A stretch of DNA of 64,000 nt, from the NCBI GenBank assembly GCA_033809995.1, contig JAPXKQ010000003.1:29330-93329 (forward strand), read 5' to 3'. A program made the position numbers and the translations under genes. Numbering within the stretch: the stretch's first letter is position 1; each line of letters opens with the position of its first letter. The notes below the pieces were generated by a model. That model saw only the letters and a program-made list of their open reading frames with translations, was not told the origin of the DNA and did not search any database. Source of the stretch: Paratissierella sp033809995. Lineage in GTDB: Bacteria; Bacillota; Clostridia; Tissierellales; Tissierellaceae. Shown piece by piece: positions 14,379 to 23,046 of the stretch.

Positions 14379-15902
14379 ATGAAGAATAGGACATATATAG
14401 CAATAGATTTGAAGTCCTTTTATGCTTCAGTTGAGTGTATGGAACGAGGACTTGATCCATTGACTACAAACCTTGTTGTGGCTGATGCAAGTCGCACAGA
14501 AAAAACTATCTGTCTTGCTGTCTCTCCTTCCCTCAAAGCATACGGTATTCCCGGTAGGGCAAGGCTGTTTGAGGTTGTGCAGAAGGTTAAGGAAGTAAAT
14601 GCATTACGACTACGCAAAGTACCAGGGAGAGTCTTTTCTGGTTCATCTTTTAATGATACTGAAGTAAAATCCTCACCGAATATCTCTCTGGACTATATTG
14701 CTGCTCCGCCGAGAATGGCTTATTATATAGAGTATAGCACCAAGATTTATAATATATATTTGAAATATATTGCACCTGAAGATATCCATGTTTATTCCAT
14801 TGACGAGGTATTCATTGATGCCACCGATTATTTGAACACCTATAATCTTTCTGCCCGTGAGCTTGCCACAAAAATGATTTTGGATGTTCTTAAAACCACA
14901 GGAATAACAGCATCAGCAGGAATTGGTACAAATCTATACCTAGCTAAAATTGCTATGGATATTCAGGCAAAACGCATTCCAACAGACCAAAACGGAGTGC
15001 AGATTGCTGAATTAGACGAAATCAGCTACCGTCGCTTGTTGTGGTCACACCGACCTTTAACAGACTTTTGGCGCGTTGGCAAAGGGTATGCTAAGAAATT
15101 GGAGGAACAAGGTCTTTTTACAATGGGAGATATTGCAAGATGCTCTCTTGGTAAATCCACTGATTACTACAACGAGGATTTACTGTACAAGATGTTCGGC
15201 ATCAATGCGGAGCTGTTGATTGACCATGCGTGGGGGTGGGAGCCATGCACCATTGCCGATATTAAAGCATATAAGCCAAGTACAAACAGTATTGGATCTG
15301 GGCAGGTACTGCATTGCGCCTATACCTTTGACAAAGCGAAGCTAATCGTGCGAGAAATGACCGATCTGTTGGTGCTTGATCTGGTGGATAAAAGGCTTGT
15401 GACTGACCAGATAGTTTTGACGGTGGGATATGATATTGAAAACATGACAAATCAAAAGATAAGGCAATCATATCACGGAGAGATTACTACTGACCGCTAT
15501 GGACGTTCCATTCCGAAGTCAGCACATGGTACTGCAAATCTTGGCAGACAGACATCTTCTACAAAGCTGATTATGGATGCCGTCATAGAGCTGTTTGAGC
15601 GCATCGTTGACACAAATCTTCTGGTCAGGAGAGTCAACATCACAGCAAATCATGTTGTTGATGAGGCAACTGTTCAAGAGACAGGTGATTTTGAACAGCT
15701 TGATCTCTTTACAGATTATGTGGATTCACAGTCGAAAAAAAGGGAAGAAGAAGCCGAGCTTGCACGGGAAAAAAAGATGCAGAAAACTATACTAGAGATA
15801 AAAAAGAAATACGGGAAAAATGCTGTTCTAAAGGGTATGAATCTGGAGGAAGGTGCTACCACAGTAGATCGAAACAAGCAGATTGGAGGGCATAAGGCAT
15901 GA
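14379..15902 (+). CDS. Y-family DNA polymerase (UmuC/DinB-like) of a mobile cassette
   Basis: This 507-residue translesion polymerase has the catalytic motifs AIDLKSFYASVE near the N-terminus (metal Asp) and YSIDEVFID (Asp-Glu pair), a helix-hairpin-helix region (WRVGKGYAKKLEEQGLFTMGDIA) and a little-finger domain, ending in a Lys/Glu-rich tail. ATG at 14379 follows AAGGAGGCGAC. It looks clearly richer in G and C than the flanking genes, which suggests acquisition. It overlaps the downstream yolD-like gene by 4 bp, a pairing common on Firmicute mobile elements. Confidence 0.93.
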   Translation: MKNRTYIAIDLKSFYASVECMERGLDPLTTNLVVADASRTEKTICLAVSPSLKAYGIPGRARLFEVVQKVKEVNALRLRKVPGRVFSGSSFNDTEVKSSPNISLDYIAAPPRMAYYIEYSTKIYNIYLKYIAPEDIHVYSIDEVFIDATDYLNTYNLSARELATKMILDVLKTTGITASAGIGTNLYLAKIAMDIQAKRIPTDQNGVQIAELDEISYRRLLWSHRPLTDFWRVGKGYAKKLEEQGLFTMGDIARCSLGKSTDYYNEDLLYKMFGINAELLIDHAWGWEPCTIADIKAYKPSTNSIGSGQVLHCAYTFDKAKLIVREMTDLLVLDLVDKRLVTDQIVLTVGYDIENMTNQKIRQSYHGEITTDRYGRSIPKSAHGTANLGRQTSSTKLIMDAVIELFERIVDTNLLVRRVNITANHVVDEATVQETGDFEQLDLFTDYVDSQSKKREEEAELAREKKMQKTILEIKKKYGKNAVLKGMNLEEGATTVDRNKQIGGHKA

Positions 15903-16327
15903 CGAGAGAATATGATGATATCATATATCTACCACACCATGTTTCTAATACAAGACCTCAGATGGCAGTCAGTGATAGAGCGGCTCAGTTTTCTCCTTTT
16001 GCTGCTTTATCTGGTCATGATGCTGCAATAAAAGAAACTGCAAGACTGACTTATGAGAGAATAGAATTGGACGAATACATGAAAGAGACTTTGAATCATA
16101 AGCTACAAATTATAGCAGACCAGCTTAAAGAGCATCCTAAAATCACAATTACTTATTTCCAACCAGACGAGAAGAAGGATGGCGGTGCCTATGTTACTAC
16201 TACAGGTATAGCTAAAAAGATAGATGAATATGATCAGTTTATTGTTATGACAGATGGAGTAGCAATCCCTATTGATGAAATCATCAGCATTGAGGGGCAG
16301 ATATTTGAAACTATGTGTGATGGATAG
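15899..16327 (+). CDS. YolD-like family protein
   Basis: The 142-residue protein has the YolD-like opening: DDIIYLPHHVSNTRPQM, then SDRAAQFSPFAALSGHDAAI. A beta-rich C-terminal half (KITITYFQPDEKKDGGAYV, GVAIPIDEIISIEGQIF) follows. YolD proteins are encoded with Y-family polymerases and are thought to be functional counterparts of UmuD. ATGA overlap with the polymerase gene implies translational coupling. Confidence 0.88.
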   Translation: MTREYDDIIYLPHHVSNTRPQMAVSDRAAQFSPFAALSGHDAAIKETARLTYERIELDEYMKETLNHKLQIIADQLKEHPKITITYFQPDEKKDGGAYVTTTGIAKKIDEYDQFIVMTDGVAIPIDEIISIEGQIFETMCDG

Positions 16328-16408
16328 ATAATGAGAAATAGGAATTTATCAATGTTCACAATTCGTGCAAAAGGTAGATTAAATATATTTGGAAGGAGAA
16401 ATTTTGAC

Positions 16409-16913
16409 ATGGTTATTTTGCGAACACCACGTTTGTACATGCGGAAAATACAAACAGATGATTATAGTTCTGTCTGCTCAATTTTGCAGGACATTGATGT
16501 CATGTATGCTTGGGAACATGCCTTTTCTGATGAGGAAGTAGTGCAGTGGATTGACGAAAATATTATGAGATATAATAGGGACGGTTATAGCTACTGGGCA
16601 GTAATAGAAAAAGTGTCGGATAGGAGTCACCGGGTTAATTTCTGAACAAGCAGATAATGAAAATTATGTTGGAATTGGCTATATTTATCAAAAATCATAT
16701 TGGGGAAACGGGTATGCCTTTGAAGCCGCTTCTGCTTGTGTTGATTATGCTTTTAATATTTTGCATCTAAATGAAATTACGGCGCAAATTCGGCCGGAGA
16801 ATACGGCTTCAAGAAAAGTGGCTAAAAGACTTGGCATGTCTATAAAGAAGCAATTTATTAGATGTTATAATAACAAAGACATACCCCATCTTCTTTATAG
16901 TCGTACAATATAA
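16409..16913 (+). pseudogene. GNAT acetyltransferase disrupted by a frameshift
   Basis: The first frame (ATG 16409, good AAGGAG site) encodes MVILRTPRLYMRKIQTDDYS through GYSYWAVIEKVSD and then stops at 16645. The second frame continues from about 16622 with GVTGLISEQADNENYVGIGY, YWGNGYAFEAASACVDYAF, LNEITAQIRPENTASRKVAK and ends TAA at 16911-16913. Joined, they make a complete RimJ/RimL-type N-acetyltransferase. The span is 505 nt, one base more than a multiple of three, so a single-base insertion (or equivalent) near 16615-16635 explains it. Confidence 0.8.
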
Positions 16914-16936
16914 GCATTGTTTTTGTCAGTTTATAT

Positions 16937-17035
16937 CAACAATGTGAAGCTCCTTCAGATCCAAATTCTATTGATTGGCATTGTTATGAAAGAACTGGAA
17001 ATTGCTATAGTAGATGGGACACTACCAAAAACTGC
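16937..17035 (+). pseudogene. Degenerate fragment of the tandem P-loop ATPase gene
   Basis: About 95 bp match the gene at 20617 (positions near 20800-20890) at the DNA level, including a shared CCTTCAGATCCAAATTC block and ATAGTAGATGG. In one frame the fragment reads VMKELEIAIVDGTLPKTA against VIKELGIAIVDGTLPHAV of the intact protein. Small indels and a stop show it is non-functional. No P-loop is left. Confidence 0.75.
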
Positions 17036-17058
17036 ATAACCACTTACTTTGTTTATTT

Positions 17059-17088
17059 GATAAGTAATGATTTTACTTATCTTTTTTA
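17059..17088 (+). terminator. Terminator
   Basis: GATAAGTAA-TGATT-TTACTTATC followed by TTTTTT. The rest of the gene-free interval 17089-17360 is AT-rich and shows no recognisable feature. Confidence 0.8.
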
Positions 17089-17366
17089 GTTTTTGGGAAT
17101 TATTATTATTTTTCTCAAATATTCGGATTAGTTATAGATTTCTTATTTTAAAATTAGGTTTATAGTATTTGGTATTGTTTTTAGATTAAAAGGTAGGGTT
17201 TTCACTGAAATAGTAACAAACCACATGTAAATGGAATAATTGATCCTAAAAAATTTTTCTCATATTCCAAAAAAAGGTTATCATGTAAAATGCAGTTAAA
17301 ATATTTCCTGTAGTGATTCTAAATAGGTTATTAAAAAGATATAGGTATTTTTTGAAAGTGTTATTG

Positions 17367-17417
17367 ACAATATATATAAATTTAAACATAAATTATGTTT
17401 AAATTTATATATATTGT
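17367..17417. promoter_or_regulatory. 51-bp palindrome overlapping the promoter of the ATPase module
   Basis: Two perfect 23-bp arms (17367-17389 and 17395-17417; each begins or ends with the ACAATATATA/TATATATTGT pattern) surround the loop AAATT. A TTGACA (17364-17369) overlaps the left end, and an extended -10 TGATATAAT (17417-17425) abuts the right end. It could be an operator for a regulator or a hairpin in the leader. No regulator gene is adjacent. Confidence 0.75.
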
Positions 17418-17445
17418 GATATAATAAGGATAAGGGAGGGATTAT

Positions 17446-18612
17446 ATGAAAATTATTAGGGTTAAGTTTGATAATGTCTTAATCTTTGATGAGCCTTTTG
17501 ATATTGATTTTACAGCACAAGATCGGATATTAGAAAATAGCGGCGTTTTTAATATTTGGGGACCAGTAAATACACAACAAACTATGTCTATTATTGGAAT
17601 TAATGCAGCTGGGAAAACAACCTCACTTAAATTACTAAATTTAGCACTTGAAATAGTATTAAATAATAAAGGTTTAAACGAAGATTTAGTTCCATCTGTA
17701 TTTCTAAATGAGGAAACTGAAAAAAATGGTGTAATTATGGTAGTTTACTTTTACAAGGAAGATAAAATATTTGAACTAGAATCAAAAATAAAATATAGAA
17801 GAAATGTTAATGGGGAGATTCATTTCTATTATGAAAATGAAGTGTTAAAGAGTAAGGCAAAATCTAATGTTACTTCTAAAAATAACATTTTTGACTTCAC
17901 AAAAAATGTAAATTATAGACAAACAAAAAGAAATGAAATGCCAAAAGATGTATTAAAGGTTCTCAAGGATGACTTTAGTATTGTAATTACTGAGACTAGG
18001 GACTCAGGAGTCACAATAAATACGATGCTTGAAGATGTTAAAGATAAGATAAATTATGTTCAAGGGATAGTTAATGAGAACATATTAAATGTTTTTGATG
18101 AAAATATAAAGAGGCTTGAAAGGGTTGGTGATGATAGGGATTTTAAGGTAGAGTTTAAAAATAGCCAAACTGGAATCAAATCACATATTATATCCTTAGA
18201 GGAAATTGTATCATCTGGAACTATTAGGGGACAAAGAATTATTAAAAATGCCATTACCGCATTGAAAAGTGGAGGATATTTGCTAATAGATGAGCTTGAA
18301 AATCATCTTAATAAAGAGCTGGTCAAGATGATTATCAATATATTCAACAACAAAGAGATAAATAAAAATGGAGCTTGTTTAATTTTTACAACACACTATG
18401 CGGAGATTCTAGATTCATTTGACAGAATGGATAATATATATATTTTAGTTAGAACTGAAAACTACTTTACAAAAATTCATAGATATTCTGAAATGATTAA
18501 TAGAAGCGAATTAAAGAAGAGTGAAGTTATACTTTCGAATTATATTAAAGGAACAGCCCCCAAGGCATTGAAAATTAGGGATTTAGAGGAATATATATGC
18601 AAGAATCTTTAA
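17446..18612 (+). CDS. AAA/ABC-type ATPase (RloA/AbiL/OLD-like), candidate defence protein
   Basis: The 388-residue ATPase has the SMC/ABC arrangement of the 'AAA15/AAA21' type: Walker A GINAAGKTT at residues 51-59, an ABC signature-like IVSSGTIRGQR, Walker B YLLIDELENHL (Asp-Glu at about 282-283) and an H-loop FTTHYAEILD. Such ATPases pair with nuclease or TOPRIM-like partners in phage-defence systems (AbiL, PARIS, OLD/Gabija). The partner gene overlaps its 3' end by 16 bp. GGGAGGG precedes ATG 17446. The function is inferred from architecture and setting. Confidence 0.75.
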   Translation: MKIIRVKFDNVLIFDEPFDIDFTAQDRILENSGVFNIWGPVNTQQTMSIIGINAAGKTTSLKLLNLALEIVLNNKGLNEDLVPSVFLNEETEKNGVIMVVYFYKEDKIFELESKIKYRRNVNGEIHFYYENEVLKSKAKSNVTSKNNIFDFTKNVNYRQTKRNEMPKDVLKVLKDDFSIVITETRDSGVTINTMLEDVKDKINYVQGIVNENILNVFDENIKRLERVGDDRDFKVEFKNSQTGIKSHIISLEEIVSSGTIRGQRIIKNAITALKSGGYLLIDELENHLNKELVKMIINIFNNKEINKNGACLIFTTHYAEILDSFDRMDNIYILVRTENYFTKIHRYSEMINRSELKKSEVILSNYIKGTAPKALKIRDLEEYICKNL

Positions 18613-19172
18613 AATGCTTATTAAAAACTGGTCATGTAATTTGTATATCAGAAGGTTCTGCTGAAGAGGTAATCATAAAAAAGTTATTCGAAAGTAATAG
18701 ATTGATATTTAAAAACGGGGATATTTATGGAGAGGACAAGCTTATAAGAAAATTTAGCAGGACAAGACAAGGTAAGAAATTTGCTAGAGAGAATTTAGAA
18801 ATGGACTACGGAGAAAGACACATAAATATATTGAGAATACTAGATTCTAAAAAAGAAAGTTTCAATTTGGGAAACATTTATGAAGAAAGAGTCCAATCTG
18901 GAGAAATACAAGTTTTTAATATTTTAACTAGACCTGAAATAGAAATGTTAATTATAATTAATGAAGGTCATTATCAAAAATTTACCAATAAAAAAGGTAA
19001 TATTAGCGCAAATGCCTATTGTAAAACAGAGCTAAATATGAGTGACGTAAAAAGTGCAAAATTTGTTTCTGATTATTTTTCTAATATAGATATATTAATT
19101 AATTGTATTAAAAAGTATAAAGAATTACACTACAGGAAAGATGAACATAGCCTATTTGACTTATTAGAATAA
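18597..19172 (+). CDS. RloB/TOPRIM-like partner protein of the ATPase module
   Basis: The 191-residue protein opens with GHVICISEGSAEEVIIKKLF, shaped like the first TOPRIM strand with its Glu. It continues with INILRILDSKKES, where TOPRIM proteins have a DxD, and ILTRPEIEMLIIINEGHY, which parallels the PCFELWLLxHF segment of RloB proteins. Only one Asp is visible at the DxD position, so catalytic competence is unclear. It ends with DEHSLFDLLE. ATG 18597 follows AGAGGA inside the ATPase gene, so the two are co-translated. A terminator lies downstream. Confidence 0.55.
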   Translation: MQESLKCLLKTGHVICISEGSAEEVIIKKLFESNRLIFKNGDIYGEDKLIRKFSRTRQGKKFARENLEMDYGERHINILRILDSKKESFNLGNIYEERVQSGEIQVFNILTRPEIEMLIIINEGHYQKFTNKKGNISANAYCKTELNMSDVKSAKFVSDYFSNIDILINCIKKYKELHYRKDEHSLFDLLE

Positions 19173-19202
19173 ATAATTAAAAAACAATTAAATGTTTTAT
19201 CT

Positions 19203-19242
19203 TAGAGTCTAAGGATTCTTGTAATCCAAGGGCTCTTTTTTG
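19203..19242 (+). terminator. Terminator after the ATPase/TOPRIM-like module
   Basis: AGAG...GGATT-CTTGT-AATCC...CTCT with small internal loops, followed by TTTTTT. Confidence 0.65.
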
Positions 19243-19243
19243 A

Positions 19244-19553
19244 TGGGAAAAAGGAGGTTTTCACATGTCAAAAATAACCACAATAGAAGAAATATAAAGA
19301 AACTAGGAAATTATACTATATCGACATATCCCCTTTCAGCATCTTTCAATCAAGGATTTAATATACTCCTAGAAAGTCAATGCTATATGAAAGCTATGAG
19401 ATAATAATTCGTGGAAATGTGAAATATAAAATCGAATTAGGAAATAGTCCTCACTGGAATATGGTCAGGATTGAAAATATAGTTAAAATCGATGTACAGC
19501 CACACGTCCATGAGCAAATTTATGAAAGTAGGGCTTTGAGGTATTGTAAATAG
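19244..19553 (+). pseudogene. Decayed gene region with a 57-codon open frame
   Basis: A strong start signal (AAGGAGG then ATG near 19265, MSKITTIEEI) stops after ten codons. The following DNA has several frames broken by stops. A later frame (ATG 19380 to TAG 19551-19553) encodes MLYESYEIIIRGNVKYKIEL and ends YESRALRYCK. It reads like the remains of one small gene. Family not recognised. Confidence 0.35.
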
Positions 19554-19602
19554 GATTAATTTATTGATATATTTAAGTAAGGTCTGAGAGGGGGTGCAAA
19601 AA

Positions 19603-20067
19603 GTGGATTATATAAAAGAAATGCGAAAGCTAATTGGAAATAAACCTTTACTTCTTGTAGGAACAAGTGTTATTGCAGTAAAGGATGGAATGATATTACT
19701 ACAGAAAAGGGCTGACATTGGTGTATGGGGTTATCCAGGAGGATACATGGAAATTGGTGAGACCCCTGAAGAGTCTGCAAAGCGAGAGTTTAATGAAGAA
19801 ACAGGCTATATTGCTAATGACTTAAAATTATATGGTGTTTTTGCTGGAGAGAATAGACATTATACTTATCCAAATGGACATGAGGTATATTGCATTGATA
19901 TTGTGTACACTTGCCAGGATTTTTCACAGACCGACAGTACACATGATGATGAAGTGATTGAAATTAAATGGTTTTCTCTTAATGATTTACCTAAGGACAT
20001 AGCCTCATCGGTAAAAGATATAATAGAAAAATTTGTCTTAGAATACAATAATGGAGAATTGATGTAG
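19603..20067 (+). CDS. NUDIX hydrolase
   Basis: The protein of about 154 residues has a complete Nudix box, GGYMEIGETPEESAKREF followed by NEETGY, matching GX5EX7REUXEEXGU. NUDIX enzymes hydrolyse nucleoside diphosphates linked to another moiety; the substrate here cannot be read. A GTG at 19594 is in frame but overlaps the GAGAGGGGG site; GTG at 19603 is preferred. It stands alone between two decayed regions. Confidence 0.9.
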   Translation: MDYIKEMRKLIGNKPLLLVGTSVIAVKDGMILLQKRADIGVWGYPGGYMEIGETPEESAKREFNEETGYIANDLKLYGVFAGENRHYTYPNGHEVYCIDIVYTCQDFSQTDSTHDDEVIEIKWFSLNDLPKDIASSVKDIIEKFVLEYNNGELM

Positions 20068-20616
20068 TAGTGCAGAAGTGAGGCAGGGTTTACTAGAGAA
20101 TCAAGAAACATCGGTAGCTTTAGTTACTAGGAATGTAGACGATTTCTGTACCAAGAGTAGTATTTATTACCTACATGATGACTTAAAAGCTGATATTGCT
20201 TAGCGTAAAATTTCAAGTTAAGACTACTAATATAACTAAAGTGTTAATAAAAGCCCACTATAAAGGAGTTTTGTATACTGGGGAACTGAAGAAAACAGTA
20301 CGCTCCTATAAATGTAATAGCCAAACATTTGAGTTAATTCAGAGAAAAAAATTCAGAGAAAAAATATGAATTAGTTAAATATGGTGATAAGCATAGAAAG
20401 AGAGGAGTTATGATTAAACAAAAACAATTAGGAAAACATCTTTTAATTGAAAGTTAAAAGCAGAAAGAACTGATTTAGCAGAGATATCTAGGGGAATAGA
20501 AATATCATATTAAATTATTCAAAGAATTCCTCCAAAGAGTTCTTTCCCTTCTCCATGCACATAATAACCTCATAGGAATAAATTATATTATATAATCTTT
20601 TTTAGGAGGTTTTGAT
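20068..20616 (+). other. Gene-free interval with decayed fragments
   Basis: No intact gene is visible. Short fragments read VALVTRNVDDFCTK (about 20114-20155) and HYKGVLYTGELKKTVRSYKC (about 20252-20311), both ended by stops. A 14-bp direct repeat ATTCAGAGAAAAAA occurs twice in tandem near 20337-20365. A TATAAT-like box near 20590 and AGGAGG at 20604-20609 belong to the next gene. Confidence 0.4.
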
Positions 20617-21672
20617 ATGGCAAATATAAGAAGGGTCTTTTTAGGTGGAAATACAGCAGAGGGTTTCTATTCCTTGCATGATAATATAATTGATATAAAT
20701 CGAAACATGTTATATATAATTAAAGGAATGCCAGGCGGCGGCAAATCATCAATGATGAAGGAAATTGGTAAAAGAGCACTTGACAATGGATATTCTGTTG
20801 AATATCAACATTGTCCTTCAGATCCAAATTCAATAGATGGCGTTGTCATAAAGGAACTAGGAATTGCAATAGTAGATGGAACCCTACCTCATGCAGTTGA
20901 GCCTGTATATCCAGGTTTGATAGACAAGTTAATCGATTTAAGCCTATATATTGAAAGTGATCAATTAGAGCTTTATAAAGAAGAAATTATGAAGGCTAAA
21001 AAGAAGAATAAATCAGCATATAGGAGAGCATTCAATTTCTTTAAAGCAAGTAAAGCAATTTATGATGAAATAGAGAATACAAATAAATTAAATGTTGATT
21101 TCGAAAAAACAAATTATTTATCACTAAACTATATAGATAGAATATTTAATGAAGATGTTGTGTTAAATGATTTTGTTGGTTTTAAAGAAAGACATTTATT
21201 CTCGGAAGCATATACTCCTGAAGGATATATAGACTATACATCATCATTATTAGATGGAAGAAAGATTAGATATTATTTAAAGGGAAACATAGGAACAGGA
21301 AAAACCACGTTTTTAAAGAGAATAATAGAAGAAGCAAAGATTAGAAATTATCACGTAGAGGTTTACCACAATCCACTTATTCCATCAAAGTTGGATTCAG
21401 TTTTAATTATCGAATTGGATACTATCATATCCACTTCTATAGAGGCTAAAAAATATATTCATACAGTTATAGATTTTGACGAATTTTTCAATGAAGAATT
21501 TCTAAATAAAGAGGATTTTAGGTTATTCCAATCACTAGTAGACAAGGGTATAGATGCATTAGAAGGCGCCACTGAAAATCACTTAGCCTTAGAAAATATC
21601 TATAAAAAATGTGTCAACTATCAGGGAATAAATGAAGTAAGGGAAGGCTTAATTAAAGAGATATTTGACTAA
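20617..21672 (+). CDS. Tandem P-loop ATPase of unknown function
   Basis: The 351-residue protein contains two Walker A motifs, GMPGGGKSS (37-45) and GNIGTGKTT (223-231), each starting a similar half (HNIIxINxxMLYIIKG against DYTSSLLDGRKIRYYLKG). This two-lobed architecture matches a conserved Clostridia/Bacilli ATPase family without a known role. It has no membrane segment or nuclease motif. A clear AGGAGG precedes ATG 20617. A degenerate copy of part of the gene lies at 16937. It converges on the alaX-like gene. Confidence 0.8.
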   Translation: MANIRRVFLGGNTAEGFYSLHDNIIDINRNMLYIIKGMPGGGKSSMMKEIGKRALDNGYSVEYQHCPSDPNSIDGVVIKELGIAIVDGTLPHAVEPVYPGLIDKLIDLSLYIESDQLELYKEEIMKAKKKNKSAYRRAFNFFKASKAIYDEIENTNKLNVDFEKTNYLSLNYIDRIFNEDVVLNDFVGFKERHLFSEAYTPEGYIDYTSSLLDGRKIRYYLKGNIGTGKTTFLKRIIEEAKIRNYHVEVYHNPLIPSKLDSVLIIELDTIISTSIEAKKYIHTVIDFDEFFNEEFLNKEDFRLFQSLVDKGIDALEGATENHLALENIYKKCVNYQGINEVREGLIKEIFD

Positions 21673-21683
21673 AAAATTAAAGG

Positions 21684-22898
21684 TTAGGATTCCCTAGCCT
21701 TTAATTCATTAATGATTGTATGACAAAATAACTGTATTGTATTTTCTATATCATCGAGTTCAAGTCCACCTTGAATAGTATTCGGGTTGCCCCCGCCTTT
21801 TATATTTTTCATAAGTACAATATCCTTATAAATATCCATAAGATTTATATCTACATCTTTTGTTTTAGTAATATAAAATTGTCCCTTATCTTGATTTTTT
21901 AGCCCATATATTTGAACTAAATTTTTATTATTGTTATTAAGGTATGATGAAATAAAGCTAATTTCTAAAAAACTTGTATTTTCCAATTCCTTTACAATAA
22001 AATTCACATTCTCATTTAAAAAACTTGATTTTAAAAACTCCTCACCTTTAATTTTATTTAAACTTTCTCTTAAATCTTTAATTTCTTTTTCTAAATAACT
22101 CTTGTCATCATACAATTTTTTTACCTTAGTCAATAAATCTTTATCTAAAGATGATAGCATTAGGCTTAGATCCTTAATATATTTGTTTTTCCAAATGTAG
22201 TCCTTAAGTGCTCTATTTCCACATACAAATTCAACTCTAATATTTCCTTTATACTTTTCCCACTTGCGAATTTTAATCATTCCAAGTTCACCCGTACTTT
22301 TAAGGTGTGTACCTCCACATGGAGAATAATCAAATCCATCTATCTCAACAATTCTTATATTCTTAGTTACAGTTGGCATTTTTCTTAAAGGCAATCTTTT
22401 TAATCTTTCTTGGCTTGGAAAATATGATTTAATATTAAAATTAGACCAGATTATTTTGTTAGCCATTATTTCGAGTTTTTCTGCATCTTCTTCAGATAAA
22501 TCACTCATTGTAACATCTATACTAACATAATCATGGCCCACATGAAAACTTATGGTTTCAGCATTAAAAAGTCGATAGAAGCAAGATGACAACAGGTGTT
22601 GTCCAGTATGTTGCTGCATCATATCCAAGCGATTATCAAAATCTATAGATATTTGAACTTTATTTTCATTTATATTTTCTTTAACGATATGATATATATC
22701 ATCATTTTCTTCATAGGATTCAAGAACTTCTATACCATTTATAGTCCCTATATCCCCAGGCTGCCCTCCCGAAAGATGAGGATAAAAGATGGTTCTATCC
22801 AATTTAATATGATATGTATCGTCTTTTTTCTTTCTATCTATAATATTAGCTTCTATTTCTTTTAGATATGGATTTTCCATATATACTTTTTTAGTCAA
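21684..22898 (-). CDS. alaX: Freestanding alanyl-tRNA editing protein (AlaX-L type)
   Basis: The 404-residue protein resembles the editing and DHHA1 parts of alanyl-tRNA synthetase without the catalytic core. It has FYPHLSGGQPGDIG, the zinc motif QQHTGQHLL, CGGTHLKSTGE with the other zinc ligands, a coiled-coil stretch (about 255-295) and a C-terminal DHHA1-like segment ending in the Gly-rich KNIKGGGNPNTIQGG. It should hydrolyse mischarged Ser- or Gly-tRNA(Ala). TTG at 22898, after AAGGAAGGTG on the minus strand, is preferred over the upstream TTG at 22919. Confidence 0.88.
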   Translation of the reverse strand: MTKKVYMENPYLKEIEANIIDRKKKDDTYHIKLDRTIFYPHLSGGQPGDIGTINGIEVLESYEENDDIYHIVKENINENKVQISIDFDNRLDMMQQHTGQHLLSSCFYRLFNAETISFHVGHDYVSIDVTMSDLSEEDAEKLEIMANKIIWSNFNIKSYFPSQERLKRLPLRKMPTVTKNIRIVEIDGFDYSPCGGTHLKSTGELGMIKIRKWEKYKGNIRVEFVCGNRALKDYIWKNKYIKDLSLMLSSLDKDLLTKVKKLYDDKSYLEKEIKDLRESLNKIKGEEFLKSSFLNENVNFIVKELENTSFLEISFISSYLNNNNKNLVQIYGLKNQDKGQFYITKTKDVDINLMDIYKDIVLMKNIKGGGNPNTIQGGLELDDIENTIQLFCHTIINELKARES

Positions 22899-23046
22899 AA
22901 ATAACACCTTCCTTATCAATAGTCATTAATACATTTATCCAAATATGTTATAATCTAAATAAACTTAATCTAATAAACTTAATCAAAATAACTTAGTTCT
23001 ACTTATATATTAACGAATTAAGAAACTTTAGTCTAGGGAGAAATTT

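Noticed and set aside
16409..16913. Frameshift as programmed recoding
   Set aside because: No slippery heptamer or downstream pseudoknot is apparent, and acetyltransferases are not known to use recoding; mutation or error is more likely.
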